Source: an uncultured Clostridia bacterium (lineage in GTDB: Bacteria; Bacillota; Clostridia; Christensenellales; UBA1242). Taken from it: 34,382 bases of DNA. Position numbers and translations under genes: made by a program. The notes below the pieces were generated by a model, which worked only from the letters and a program-made list of their open reading frames with translations, did no database searches and had not been told where the DNA came from. Positions within the stretch are counted from its first letter, which is position 1, and each line of letters opens with the position of its first letter. The DNA lies in assembly GCA_944384465.1 (NCBI GenBank), contig CALWTK010000003.1, positions 1-34,382 of the forward strand. The letters are read 5' to 3'. Positions 7,658-16,344 of the stretch are shown one piece after another.

Positions 7658-7684
7658 TAAAAAAGAGATAAATACTATCTCTTT
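7657..7684 (-). terminator. Intrinsic terminator at the end of rluB
   Basis: AAAGAGATA (7662-7670) pairs with TATCTCTTT (7676-7684) around a 5-base loop, and the minus strand then reads six T. The rluB stop codon is inside the hairpin. Confidence 0.7.
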
Positions 7685-8385
7685 AATGAATTTAGATATT
7701 TTATTTCTTTATTGTTCAATTCCTTATACTCCCCGCGGGAAAGTCCACCTAAACGAATTTCTCCTATTTGAGTCCTACGTAAAAAAGTTACAGGTTTATT
7801 TATTGAGTCAAACATTCGCCTAATTTGACGATTTTTCCCTTCCGTGATTGTAATCAACAATTTTGAAATTTTTTCGTTAGACTCAATTAATTGTATGCTA
7901 CATTCTTTAGTAACATAGCCGCCAATGTCTACCCCAGCGCAAAGGCGCTTAATTTCATCGTTAGATATCTTCCCTTCTATATGTGCCATATAGGTTTTTT
8001 CAATCTCACTATTAGGTTTGGTCAAAATATTTGTGATTTCGCCGTCGTTTGTCAACAAAATCAAGCCTTCTGTATCATAATCCAATCTACCCACAGGGAA
8101 TACTCGCTGATGAACTCCGCGCATCAAGTCCATGATCGTCTTTCGCCCTTTGTCGTCGCTCAATGTGGAGACATAGCCTTTTGGCTTGTTGAGTTTATAA
8201 TAAACAAAAGTTTGTGACACTCGAACTATGTGATTATTATATTTTACAATGTCAGTCGGCTTGATATCGGTAGACAAATCCATAGTAACTTTGCCATTTA
8301 CCTTAATCTTTCCAGTTTTTATCAATTCTTCTGCTTTTCGTCTGCTGGCAATGCCAGATAGTGCTAAATATTTATTAATCCTCAT
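7675..8385 (-). CDS. rluB: RsuA/RluB-family 23S rRNA pseudouridine synthase
   Basis: A 236-residue enzyme of the RsuA/RluB/RluE/RluF family, which makes pseudouridine in rRNA; in RluB this is near position 2605 of 23S rRNA. An S4 domain (about 1-48) opens with MRINKYLALSGIASRRKAEE. KLNKPKGYVST follows at 64-74, then the catalytic motif GRLDYDTEGL with Asp102. GKNRQIRRMFD closes the active-site region. I moved the start to ATG 8385 because the reading frame upstream (to 8436) does not belong to the family and lies within dacF. The gene overlaps the dacF end by 11 bases. Its gene neighbours (dacF, gerW, ytfI, scpB) are the classical clostridial set. The expected next gene, the flavoprotein, is also present but starts a new transcript. 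Confidence 0.92.
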   Translation of the reverse strand: MRINKYLALSGIASRRKAEELIKTGKIKVNGKVTMDLSTDIKPTDIVKYNNHIVRVSQTFVYYKLNKPKGYVSTLSDDKGRKTIMDLMRGVHQRVFPVGRLDYDTEGLILLTNDGEITNILTKPNSEIEKTYMAHIEGKISNDEIKRLCAGVDIGGYVTKECSIQLIESNEKISKLLITITEGKNRQIRRMFDSINKPVTFLRRTQIGEIRLGGLSRGEYKELNNKEIKYLNSLKR

Positions 8386-9544
8386 CCAATCTATCTTCCC
8401 AAAGTACTTCGTTGATTTGTAAAGTTTTGCTATCAATCAATTTATCAATTTTATTCATTGTATATAATTTTAGAGTTTTAATCAAGTCATTTTTTAAAAA
8501 AATTTTTATTTCTCCAACATTGTCCCCCGAACTAGCATTATCTAACTCCACCGAATACTCTAATCTCAAGTCGTTCATCTCTGAATTTGTCAATGGATAA
8601 TAATAGTCTTCATCAGTATACAGATAAAGTTTCCCTTCATTTTCGTTTATGATATATTCGTTATAAATATCTTTATTTCTATCTATAATTTTAACGTTTT
8701 TATAATCATCAAAACTAGAATTTAGAAGCGCTGTGCTTTCTTCAAACATAGGTCCGCAGTTCAACACCACACAGACGGTCGTCCTTTCATCTCTTGAGCA
8801 GGCACTCACTAGACATCTGCCCGCTTTGCTGGTGTACCCGGTCTTTACCCCACAACAGCCATCTAAGGTTGATAGCAATTTATTTTTATTTGTGAGATAT
8901 CTTTTGTTACTTTTGTTTGTCGCTTCTATCACATAATTTTTGGTTGATACAATTTCTTGGAAAATTGGATTATTTAAAGCATAAGCAGTTATCAATGCCA
9001 AATCATATGCTGTAGTATAATGTTCGGGATCATCTAAGCCATGTGGATTAGAAAAATGCGAATTGTTTGCGCCCACATTTTTTGCTAGCTCGTTCATCAT
9101 ATCAGCAAAGCCTTCAATACTTCCGCCCACGTGGTATGCCAAAGCGGTCGCAGCATCATTACCACTACGAAGCATCAAGCCATATAGGAGATCTCTCACC
9201 TTTATAGTCTCATCCTTACGCAAATATATTGACGTCCCCTCTACTCCAACTGATGCATTGTCAACTTGGATATATTCATCTAAATCGTCACAATTTTGCA
9301 AAACTGTAATAAGAGTCACCACTTTTGTAGTGGACGCCATTGGCAATTTTTCATCTTCATTTTTGCTGTATAAAATCCTTTTTGAATCTTTATCTATCAC
9401 GCACATCCCCTTGGCTGAACTAGAGAGCGCGTAAGCATCTATCTCTAAAGAATTTGTGTCAATTAGCGGGAAAGAAACGAAAACTCCCATAAAAATCAAT
9501 AAAATCAAGTATATATTAACAATTTTTAATATTTTTCTGTTCAT
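8375..9544 (-). CDS. dacF: D-alanyl-D-alanine carboxypeptidase (S11 family, DacF-like)
   Basis: A 389-residue penicillin-binding protein that removes the terminal D-Ala from peptidoglycan stem peptides outside the cytoplasmic membrane. A signal peptide covers about 1-40, with a hydrophobic core at 8-27. The three active-site motifs are intact: Ser71-Thr-Thr-Lys74, Ser127-Gly-Asn129, and Lys234-Thr-Gly236. The C-terminal part, from about 300, is the beta-rich domain of this family. A clear amphipathic membrane anchor is not obvious at the end. The ATG overlaps the gerW stop (ATGA) and is preceded by GGAG within gerW. In spore formers DacF/DacB types trim spore cortex; the link to gerW fits this but does not prove it. 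Confidence 0.93.
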   Translation of the reverse strand: MNRKILKIVNIYLILLIFMGVFVSFPLIDTNSLEIDAYALSSSAKGMCVIDKDSKRILYSKNEDEKLPMASTTKVVTLITVLQNCDDLDEYIQVDNASVGVEGTSIYLRKDETIKVRDLLYGLMLRSGNDAATALAYHVGGSIEGFADMMNELAKNVGANNSHFSNPHGLDDPEHYTTAYDLALITAYALNNPIFQEIVSTKNYVIEATNKSNKRYLTNKNKLLSTLDGCCGVKTGYTSKAGRCLVSACSRDERTTVCVVLNCGPMFEESTALLNSSFDDYKNVKIIDRNKDIYNEYIINENEGKLYLYTDEDYYYPLTNSEMNDLRLEYSVELDNASSGDNVGEIKIFLKNDLIKTLKLYTMNKIDKLIDSKTLQINEVLWEDRLDED

Positions 9545-9939
9545 TTTAATTTCTCCACGACTTTTTTCAAAACTTCTGCTGCATTTTTAATTAGCCCCAT
9601 ATAAGCTGTAGATTTGTCTGCATGAATTATTTTGAATTTGTCATCTTTAACGACAAAAAAACCTATTGGAGACACACTAAAACCGCCACCCGTACCACCT
9701 GCCATAGGGAAATCAGCTGAATTTCGTTTAGCATTCAAATCGTTGTACTCTCCACCTCCAGCGACAAATCCGACACTAACTTTTGAAATAGGTATGATAA
9801 CGCTGTCATCCGGCATAGAGATCGCGTTCCCCACGACGCAATTCACATCAATCATTGCACGGATTTTTTCTAATGATACATCTATCAATGATTCAATTTT
9901 TTTGTCCTTGTTCAGACTTATTTTTTCCATTTTTTTCAT
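9541..9939 (-). CDS. gerW: GerW family sporulation protein (YtfJ)
   Basis: A 132-residue protein of the GerW/YtfJ family, which in Bacillus subtilis is a spore protein needed for normal germination. Diagnostic features are VVGNAISMPDDSVIIPISKV, the glycine-rich FVAGGGEYN and MAGGTGGGFSVSPIGFFVV. Most of the protein matches the family, with a short charged N-terminus. The ATG follows GGAG. It overlaps the end of ytfI by 47 bases, an unusually long overlap, and overlaps dacF by 4 bases. An ATG three codons in is a possible alternative start. Its presence argues that the organism or its recent ancestor forms spores. Confidence 0.93.
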   Translation of the reverse strand: MKKMEKISLNKDKKIESLIDVSLEKIRAMIDVNCVVGNAISMPDDSVIIPISKVSVGFVAGGGEYNDLNAKRNSADFPMAGGTGGGFSVSPIGFFVVKDDKFKIIHADKSTAYMGLIKNAAEVLKKVVEKLK

Positions 9940-10486
9940 AATATCTCCATAAATAAATCAAAGAATATATCACGGCGTATAGAATATCAAAAATTGACAT
10001 TCTAATAGTGTTAAAAAGCCTAATATTGAATATATCTTCATTGTATTTTGGCTCAACATCTATAAAAATATGTGAAGATTTTTTATTGTTTTTCAATTTA
10101 CTCAACATTGACTTTCCCAAAACATCAATATACCCACACACGACAGCAGTGATACACGAGTCGTTTATATATCCAAAATTTGACCGTACAATAAAATCTA
10201 GAAATTGTTCACGAAAATACATTTGATTTAACAATTTAAAAATAAATATAAAACTAATATTTTTGTTGCTTATTTTTTCTTTTCGCAATTTATTTTTATG
10301 ATTAATATATACATATCCGTTTTTAATGCGTATATTGAATTCAAATTTAAATTTGTTGAAAATTGTAATATAGATAGTCCCTTTTAGTCGCAAAATATTG
10401 AATCGTACATCAAAATTTATCAAAAATGGATAAATAAAGGTCATAATATTTAAAATTGTTAAAAAAGAAAAAATAAGATGCCACAT
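9893..10486 (-). CDS. ytfI: DUF2953 family protein (YtfI-like)
   Basis: A 197-residue protein with an N-terminal hydrophobic segment (about 4-24), a basic beta-rich middle region and a second hydrophobic segment near 165-180. This layout, and its place directly upstream of gerW, match YtfI (DUF2953), whose function is unknown. Sequence conservation in the family is low, so the call rests partly on context. It is the first gene of ytfI-gerW-dacF-rluB, with an extended -10 promoter about 75 bases upstream. The ATG has no obvious ribosome binding site. Codon use is very AT-rich (many Ile, Asn, Lys and Phe), more than in its neighbours. Confidence 0.75.
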   Translation of the reverse strand: MWHLIFSFLTILNIMTFIYPFLINFDVRFNILRLKGTIYITIFNKFKFEFNIRIKNGYVYINHKNKLRKEKISNKNISFIFIFKLLNQMYFREQFLDFIVRSNFGYINDSCITAVVCGYIDVLGKSMLSKLKNNKKSSHIFIDVEPKYNEDIFNIRLFNTIRMSIFDILYAVIYSLIYLWRYYEKNGKNKSEQGQKN

Positions 10487-10561
10487 AATGATAGTATCTT
10501 ATTATTTTTTAAATATATTCATATTATCGGAAGATCTTATTTATCTGAAAACACCATAGAA

Positions 10562-10570
10562 ATTATAGCA
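10562..10570 (-). promoter_or_regulatory. Extended -10 promoter of ytfI-gerW-dacF-rluB
   Basis: The minus strand reads TGCTATAAT, an extended -10 element, with no good -35 box at the usual distance. Transcription would start near 10555, about 70 bases before the ytfI ATG. The remaining 184-base gap to scpB holds only AT-rich sequence and an 11-base direct repeat, AACATATAATT (10625-10635 and 10641-10651). Confidence 0.5.
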
Positions 10571-10670
10571 AAATTAATATTTATTTAAGCATTACACCGT
10601 ATCTTATTAAGTAATTTATTGAAAAACATATAATTTTATAAACATATAATTACTTGACCTAACTATTGGA

Positions 10671-11348
10671 TTATTCCTTATCTATATTTGCACTATCTTC
10701 ATCTTGAATAGGGTTATCAGTCGTATTGTCGTTAGCGAGCTCTTCCCTTTCGTTTGATTTATCTTCATCTTCTTCTGGGATAGTAAATTCTCTATAAAGA
10801 GAATCCCCTTCACTATGTATCACTCTGATTCTATCCAACAATTCATTGTAATTCGGTAATGCCTCAATAGATTGAAGTTCAAACCTTTTCAAGAAATTTT
10901 CAGTCGTACCGAACAATAGCGGCTTACCTACTGTATCCTTTCTTCCTACCACTTCAATCAAATTGTTTGACTGAAGTAATTGAATAGCATAATCGCTGTT
11001 CGCTCCACGTATATTCTCGATCTCTAATCTCGTAATAGGTTGTTTGTAGGCAATGATTGCGACAGTCTCAAGTGCAGCTTTGGTTAAGCTCCTTTCCCGT
11101 ATTGGATTGAGTATCTCTGCAATGTTGTCAACAATTTGCGGATTAGAACAAAATTGGACTTTAGTTTTATATTGAATAATATTTATTCCGCTATCTTCAT
11201 TGTATTTTTGCTTCAATATATCTAGGCATTTATTGAATTCCCTATCATTCATATCAAACTTAGTCTTGAACTCATCAATCTCCACACCTTCACCCGAGAC
11301 AAACAAAACCCCTTCAATTATTTTAGCTATTTCCTTAATGTTCATCAT
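10671..11348 (-). CDS. scpB: Segregation and condensation protein B
   Basis: A 225-residue subunit of the SMC-ScpA-ScpB condensin that compacts and separates replicated chromosomes. It carries the two winged-helix modules of ScpB: IEGVLFVSGEGVEIDEF at the N-terminus, and the second beginning with KAALETVAIIAYKQPITRLE. The block IRGANSDYAIQLL and the family pattern GRKDTVGKPLLFGTTENFL follow. The last 40 residues are an acidic, disordered tail. It overlaps scpA by 14 bases, so the two subunits are likely made together. Alternative starts are adjacent Met codons. Confidence 0.95.
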   Translation of the reverse strand: MMNIKEIAKIIEGVLFVSGEGVEIDEFKTKFDMNDREFNKCLDILKQKYNEDSGINIIQYKTKVQFCSNPQIVDNIAEILNPIRERSLTKAALETVAIIAYKQPITRLEIENIRGANSDYAIQLLQSNNLIEVVGRKDTVGKPLLFGTTENFLKRFELQSIEALPNYNELLDRIRVIHSEGDSLYREFTIPEEDEDKSNEREELANDNTTDNPIQDEDSANIDKE

Positions 11349-12093
11349 TCTCCTCCTTGCGTTTTATCAATATATCCGCATATCTTTCAGTTTGAACCAC
11401 TTCAATCTTTTGAAACTTCAACAATTCCAGAATAGCCATAAACACGGTAATCACTTCAAGTTTTGAATATGTTTCGTCAAATAAGCTAAAGAAGTTTATC
11501 TCCTTGTTGTCCTTTAAAATATTGTTTAAGAAAGCGATTTTGTCCGCGACAGTCCATCTGTCTCTGCTGATTCTCTTTTCTTGCGGACCTTCTCTATCTT
11601 TCGTCCGCATCAGGATAAACGCAAATGCATCCAACAATTTGTCCAAATTGAACTGATTAAAGACAATACGTGTATCCCCGACTGATTTGTCAGGTTGCTT
11701 GTAAAATCTGTCTACATTTTCAATTTTAGATAGATTTCCGCCCGCTTCTTTGAAAAGTTGGTATTCTTGAAGTTGCATCTTTAATTGCAATTCAGGGTCA
11801 ATTTCCTCAATATCATCTTCGCTTGTCTCAACTGGCAGAAGGCTTCGTGATTTAATCTCTAGCAATCTGCTGGTCATATCTAGAAACGCTGTAGCTTCTT
11901 CCATGTCCAATTCGTTGATATTTTCCATATATTTCATGTATTGATCTGTGATGGAAGAAATTTGCACTTCCATAATTGACATATTACTCTCTTTGATTAA
12001 ATGCAATAAAAGATCCAGCGGACCTTCAAATCCGTCTAATTTGAATGTTAAATGTGGAGATGATTCTACAAAATCTTCCGTATTATTATCCAT
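11335..12093 (-). CDS. scpA: Segregation and condensation protein A
   Basis: A 252-residue kleisin that bridges the two SMC heads in the bacterial condensin. The N-terminus has the ScpA signature LDGFEGPLDLLLHLIKES, and the SMC-neck-binding helix region follows with YMKYMENI and ATAFLDMTSRLLEIKSRSLLP. A C-terminal winged helix contains VITVFMAILELLKFQKIEV. Length is normal. The ATG follows an AGGGG element and starts one base after the stop of the site-2 protease gene. Confidence 0.95.
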   Translation of the reverse strand: MDNNTEDFVESSPHLTFKLDGFEGPLDLLLHLIKESNMSIMEVQISSITDQYMKYMENINELDMEEATAFLDMTSRLLEIKSRSLLPVETSEDDIEEIDPELQLKMQLQEYQLFKEAGGNLSKIENVDRFYKQPDKSVGDTRIVFNQFNLDKLLDAFAFILMRTKDREGPQEKRISRDRWTVADKIAFLNNILKDNKEINFFSLFDETYSKLEVITVFMAILELLKFQKIEVVQTERYADILIKRKEENDEH

Positions 12094-12094
12094 T

Positions 12095-12781
12095 TCAAAC
12101 CCCTAATAATGCAATTGGCACAAACACATAATTGTATAACAATGATAATAGCCAAGTCAATATATCAAAACTAAATAATATCTCAATCAAAAGACATATC
12201 AATAACATTACAAGCAAAATTTTGTACCCGTTTTTTACATTGTATTGAATGAATTTGTTATCCGCTCGAAGAAATGAAGAGACAAAATTGAAGCCATCTA
12301 GCGGATAAATAGGCAACAAGTTGAACAACGCCAAAAAACTATTGACAATCATGAAATATTGAAGCACTAAAAACACATAGTCCATGGCAACTGAAGAAAA
12401 TCCTACTGTCGCTGCAAGAATAGTGTATATTATTGCTGCCAATAATCCCAAGACAACGTTTGCGGTGATTCCCGCGATGGAAACACATCTTATCCCCGTT
12501 CTGTATTTCTTGAAATTCAACGGATTGACAGGAACTGGCTTTGCCCAACCGATTCCTAAAATTATGAACCACAAAAATCCGGATAGGCTCAGATGTTTAA
12601 AAGGATTAAGAGTAAGTCTACCCGTAGCTTTTGGAGTGATATCCCCCATCTTGTATGCCACTAATGCGTGTGAAAATTCGTGCACAGATAATGAAATCAT
12701 GAATACAAAAACTGTAATCAAAAATACGATTACCGCTTCCATAGGTGTGTAGTAATTATTGAATAACAAATAATATAGCAC
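12095..12781 (-). CDS. Site-2 protease family (M50) membrane metalloprotease
   Basis: A 228-residue polytopic membrane protein with about six hydrophobic segments. It has the zinc motif HEFSH (His34, Glu35, His38) in the first conserved helix, and the second metal ligand region YPLDGFNF with Asp162. GTLNP-like and GWAKPVPVNPLNF loops are typical of the short M50 proteins (YwhC/SpoIVFB-like) next to scpA in Firmicutes. These proteases cut inside membranes; the substrate is unknown. The start is GTG at 12781, with AGGAG five bases upstream. An internal ATG at 12742 lacks such a site. Confidence 0.9.
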   Translation of the reverse strand: MLYYLLFNNYYTPMEAVIVFLITVFVFMISLSVHEFSHALVAYKMGDITPKATGRLTLNPFKHLSLSGFLWFIILGIGWAKPVPVNPLNFKKYRTGIRCVSIAGITANVVLGLLAAIIYTILAATVGFSSVAMDYVFLVLQYFMIVNSFLALFNLLPIYPLDGFNFVSSFLRADNKFIQYNVKNGYKILLVMLLICLLIEILFSFDILTWLLSLLYNYVFVPIALLGV

Positions 12782-12796
12782 TCTAACTCCTATTAT

Positions 12797-12825
12797 ATTA
12801 TAGCAAATTATAACTAGTTAAGCAA
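12797..12825 (-). promoter_or_regulatory. Possible promoter of the site-2 protease-scpAB unit
   Basis: TTGCTT (12820-12825), 17 bases, and TATAAT (12797-12802) preceded by TG give a plausible promoter. It predicts a start near 12790, inside the AGGAG of the gene, so the leader would be about 9 bases. The remaining gap to recJ (to 12930) is AT-rich and shows no clear terminator. Confidence 0.4.
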
Positions 12826-12930
12826 TTAATTTCTAAATCAATTTTCATGAATTTAAATAACTAATACTATATATAGCATTAAAATTTATAACACACACAA
12901 AATATTGTGAATTGATTTTTATATCAATAT

Positions 12931-15318
12931 CTATTTGTTTATTTTCATTGTGGATAATCTATTGTAAAATGCGCTGGCGTTCAATGGGTTTTTGATATTC
13001 GTGATACACATAATTTGAGTATCTTGTTCATCTGTAATCACAATTCCCAATTCTTTGAAAACTTGAAGACAGACAAAGAACTCTAGATAAGAGTATTTAT
13101 TTTTTCCCTTTATTTTTGATAAAATATTTTTGAACATATTGTAAGTATAATAACCTGTTATTTTGTTTTCATAACCGAACTGAATCAATCTAAAATATCT
13201 ACCAAATTCGTTTCTAGAGAGATTGATATTGTTTAATATAGATGTAGGTGCATTAGTCAAATGTGGTAAATAAATGGTAGATTTTGTATACTTTTGCAGT
13301 TCCGCTAGATACCCCATATTTAAAACTGGATCTAAAAATATTATTCTACTAAACGTGTTGAAGGATTTGAAATTCGTAGGAGCAAGTATAATAGTGTTCA
13401 ACCCCGTTTCATCATTTATATTGAAGATGCGATTTTTGAATATATTGTTGCTGTCATATACTGATTTGAAATTAATATAGGTATTGTAATCAAATGCGAC
13501 AATCAAATTGCCATAAACATTGTTATTCATATCTAAAATGAGCCTTATCAACTGGTCCCTGTTATAATTTATAAAATTATATTGTCCGTCGACTGGATAG
13601 ATCAATTGTCTTACATACTCTGCCTGGATAATTTCATTGTCCTGCGGTCTATAAATATCTTCATAATCAATGGATTTCACTATCCCGGATATTTTCTTGT
13701 TGTTTTTGAATGTGTCCACGCTCATATCAGCCAATAAATTGCATGAAGTGTTCCCGGACAATACAAAATATTTGTCACTTGCGTTGAATGCTAATAGGTT
13801 GAAATTAGGATATGACAAAACTAAATGTTGCGGATGCCTTGGAAGCGAACTGATTGTAGCATTTTTTAATTTAAAGTTGAAAATCGGTCTAGAATTCATA
13901 TGACCGCATGGTTCTAATCTATCTATATCTTCGACTAATTTCATTGTTATTTCTGCTTCATCCAAAGCAAAATCATATGATTTAGTTGGCAAAAAATCGG
14001 TTTTTACCAAATTTTCTTCTACATATTTATTTGTAAGGCGAACAAACTCATCATAATTTTCCACTTTCAAAGTCAAGCCTGCTGCCATAGGGTGCCCACC
14101 AAATTTTGTCAAAAGGTCGGACATACTACTGAGTAAAGTGTGAACATCTACCCCATTAACACTTCTACATGAGCCGACCAATTCATCCCCCACCTGACTG
14201 AACAGAAATGTGGGTCTATTGTATTCTTCCGCAATGCGCGCGGATACTATACCTAATATCCCGCTATCCCATTCTGCACTAGACATGACTAAAGCGCTGA
14301 TTTTGAAAATGTCTTTACTTTGCAATTCGAATTTTACATCCTTGTAGACTCTATCACACAACTGCTGTCTTTGATTGTTGTAATTTATGATTTGATTGCA
14401 TAACTTTTTGATAGTCACAGGATCTTCTTCCAAATACAATTCAAGACTAGTCTCCGCAGATCCCATTCGGCCACTGGCATTAATTTTCGGTGCTATTTTA
14501 AAAGCGATATCACTCGCTTTGCAATTCAAACTCACCCCACACTCTTGTATCAATTTTTTTAACCCTACAGGCAGTGACACAAAATCTTTCATACCCAAGG
14601 TGACTATCACCCTGTTTTCATCCAGCAAGTCCACTATATCAGCAATCGTAGCTATGGCACAGATGGGTAAATATTTTGTCGCAACATTTAGTCCAGCTAG
14701 TGCCTGAACCAATTTCAATGCAACCCCTGCTCCACAAAGCACTTTAAATGGATAAGTTGAACTAATCTTAGGATTAATAATAAGACAATCAGGTAATTTT
14801 TCTGCACGCTCGTGATGATCAGTGATTATCACATCAACTCCCGCATTTTTTATATACTCTACTTCATCAACTGCAGTAATTCCACAGTCTACAGTTATAA
14901 TTAAATCAGGTTTGTCCTTTTCAAAAATTTTATCCAAAGTAGTAGTAGTCAGCCCGTACCCATCTTCGTATCTATTTGGCATAAAATTAGTTACTTTTGC
15001 GCCAACTGATGAGAAATATTTGATCAAAATTGCGCTTGCGGTTATCCCATCGACATCATAATCGCCAAAAATCAATATCTTGCTGTTGTTTGAAATATGT
15101 TGCTCAATCTTTTCCACCACCTTTTCCATATCTTCAAACAGAAACGGGTCATAGAGATTAGATACATTAGGATACAAATAACTTTTCAATTTTTCTGGAG
15201 TGTCTACACCCCTTGTATATAAAAGATGAACGAGATGTTTATCCAAATTGAAACTTTTTGACATCTCTTCAACAAACGCAATATTTACATTATCATCTAA
15301 AGTACATACATATTTCAT
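12931..15318 (-). CDS. recJ: Single-stranded-DNA-specific exonuclease RecJ
   Basis: A 795-residue 5'-3' exonuclease of the DHH phosphoesterase superfamily, acting on single-stranded DNA in recombination and repair. Motif I is FGDYDVDG (85-91, Asp metal ligands), motif II is TVDCGIT (Asp144), motif III is the DHH at 167-169, and a later CGAGVALKL block follows. The DHHA1 region contains GSCRSVNGVDVHTLL and FGGHPMAAGLTL. The C-terminal 230 residues form the extension normal for Firmicutes RecJ (about 785 residues). The ATG follows AGG weakly. It starts only 22 bases beyond the secF terminator, and no promoter of its own is obvious, so some read-through may supply its mRNA. Confidence 0.95.
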   Translation of the reverse strand: MKYVCTLDDNVNIAFVEEMSKSFNLDKHLVHLLYTRGVDTPEKLKSYLYPNVSNLYDPFLFEDMEKVVEKIEQHISNNSKILIFGDYDVDGITASAILIKYFSSVGAKVTNFMPNRYEDGYGLTTTTLDKIFEKDKPDLIITVDCGITAVDEVEYIKNAGVDVIITDHHERAEKLPDCLIINPKISSTYPFKVLCGAGVALKLVQALAGLNVATKYLPICAIATIADIVDLLDENRVIVTLGMKDFVSLPVGLKKLIQECGVSLNCKASDIAFKIAPKINASGRMGSAETSLELYLEEDPVTIKKLCNQIINYNNQRQQLCDRVYKDVKFELQSKDIFKISALVMSSAEWDSGILGIVSARIAEEYNRPTFLFSQVGDELVGSCRSVNGVDVHTLLSSMSDLLTKFGGHPMAAGLTLKVENYDEFVRLTNKYVEENLVKTDFLPTKSYDFALDEAEITMKLVEDIDRLEPCGHMNSRPIFNFKLKNATISSLPRHPQHLVLSYPNFNLLAFNASDKYFVLSGNTSCNLLADMSVDTFKNNKKISGIVKSIDYEDIYRPQDNEIIQAEYVRQLIYPVDGQYNFINYNRDQLIRLILDMNNNVYGNLIVAFDYNTYINFKSVYDSNNIFKNRIFNINDETGLNTIILAPTNFKSFNTFSRIIFLDPVLNMGYLAELQKYTKSTIYLPHLTNAPTSILNNINLSRNEFGRYFRLIQFGYENKITGYYTYNMFKNILSKIKGKNKYSYLEFFVCLQVFKELGIVITDEQDTQIMCITNIKNPLNASAFYNRLSTMKINK

Positions 15319-15334
15319 TTTTCTTACCTATTAA

Positions 15335-15366
15335 AAATCGAAAAGCCTTTCAAAAGAAAGGCTTTT
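15335..15366 (-). terminator. Strong intrinsic terminator after secF
   Basis: AAAAGCCTTTC (15341-15351) and GAAAGGCTTTT (15356-15366) form a perfect 11-bp stem with a 4-base loop, followed on the minus strand by a T-rich run. It sits 3 bases after the secF stop. Confidence 0.85.
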
Positions 15367-15369
15367 ATA

Positions 15370-16344
15370 TTAATCTTTTTTTTCGTTGTTTGAAGTATTA
15401 TTTTCGCTTTCTTTTTTGACTTTGACTTTGAATTCACGTTTTTTACAATGGGTAATAAACACGCTCCAAACAAACGGAAGTACATAACAACTCACTGCAA
15501 GAGTCACAACCGCTATAAACATGATATTCAAAGATACATATTTCAACGCTGATGGTGCAAATATGACGAACAAAAGACCTATTAGCAATACCGCAATACT
15601 GATAGCACATTGTTTGAATCTAGCACTCTTCATACCAGATTTAATCGCATTTGAATAGTCGTCTGCTTGCAGCCAGCTAGTCTCACGGATATTTTCAAAC
15701 ACATCAAAACAACTGTATACTATCAACATATTCAAGATTACCAACATAGCAAAGTAGCTCATGCCTATGGTAAGTCTCAATATTGCTCCTATCGACATAA
15801 AGGCAAGTGTGCCTAAAATTGTTGATACAATTATAGTCATAGCACTCGCACCATTGTACCTAAAGTACGCAAATATACTAGCGATAGCAATCAATAGCAA
15901 AATGGCAACAGCTGTATAGATGTAGTCAACATTTCTAACAGTCGGAGCAATGCTAACATGTGTACTTACATCTCCTGCATCGATAGATAGGCGCTCTACA
16001 ATTACTTCGTTAACCTTCAGTTGGTCTTCTTCGCTTAAGTCGGTCATATATCTGATGACCAGTCTAGTGTCGTCCCCTTCTCCATAGATAGATGCCGTAT
16101 CAAAATTGCCACCATATGAATTGACTGCATTTTGTATCTCTTCGATATAGTCGCTGTAATTTGAGCTATCTGTTCCAACAGTTACTGTGAACTCGTTACA
16201 ACCAGCTATTTCAAAGTTTCCTTTCATGCCGAAGATTGAGCCAATCACAATCCCCACAATCAAGAAGACAGCAATTACAATCAAAGCAATTTTGTTCTTG
16301 TTGAAATAATCTTTATTTGACTTGGTAAAATCTCTATTAAGCAT
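15370..16344 (-). CDS. secF: Protein translocase subunit SecF
   Basis: A 324-residue Sec accessory subunit which, with SecD, uses the proton gradient to pull exported proteins out of SecYEG. A first membrane helix (about 19-38) is followed by a short extracellular P1-like domain. Five further helices follow from about 145 to 300, including TIIVSTILGTLAFMSIGAIL and a cytoplasmic charged tail rich in Lys and Glu. Length is typical. The ATG follows AAAGGAGG and overlaps the secD end by 8 bases. A strong terminator lies directly downstream, so secD-secF is a two-gene unit. Confidence 0.92.
   Translation of the reverse strand: MLNRDFTKSNKDYFNKNKIALIVIAVFLIVGIVIGSIFGMKGNFEIAGCNEFTVTVGTDSSNYSDYIEEIQNAVNSYGGNFDTASIYGEGDDTRLVIRYMTDLSEEDQLKVNEVIVERLSIDAGDVSTHVSIAPTVRNVDYIYTAVAILLLIAIASIFAYFRYNGASAMTIIVSTILGTLAFMSIGAILRLTIGMSYFAMLVILNMLIVYSCFDVFENIRETSWLQADDYSNAIKSGMKSARFKQCAISIAVLLIGLLFVIFAPSALKYVSLNIMFIAVVTLAVSCYVLPFVWSVFITHCKKREFKVKVKKESENNTSNNEKKD

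Noticed and set aside
10486..10520. TAAGAT near the ytfI ATG as another leaderless promoter.
   Set aside because: No -35 box lies at a suitable distance; the extended -10 at 10562-10570 is better supported.
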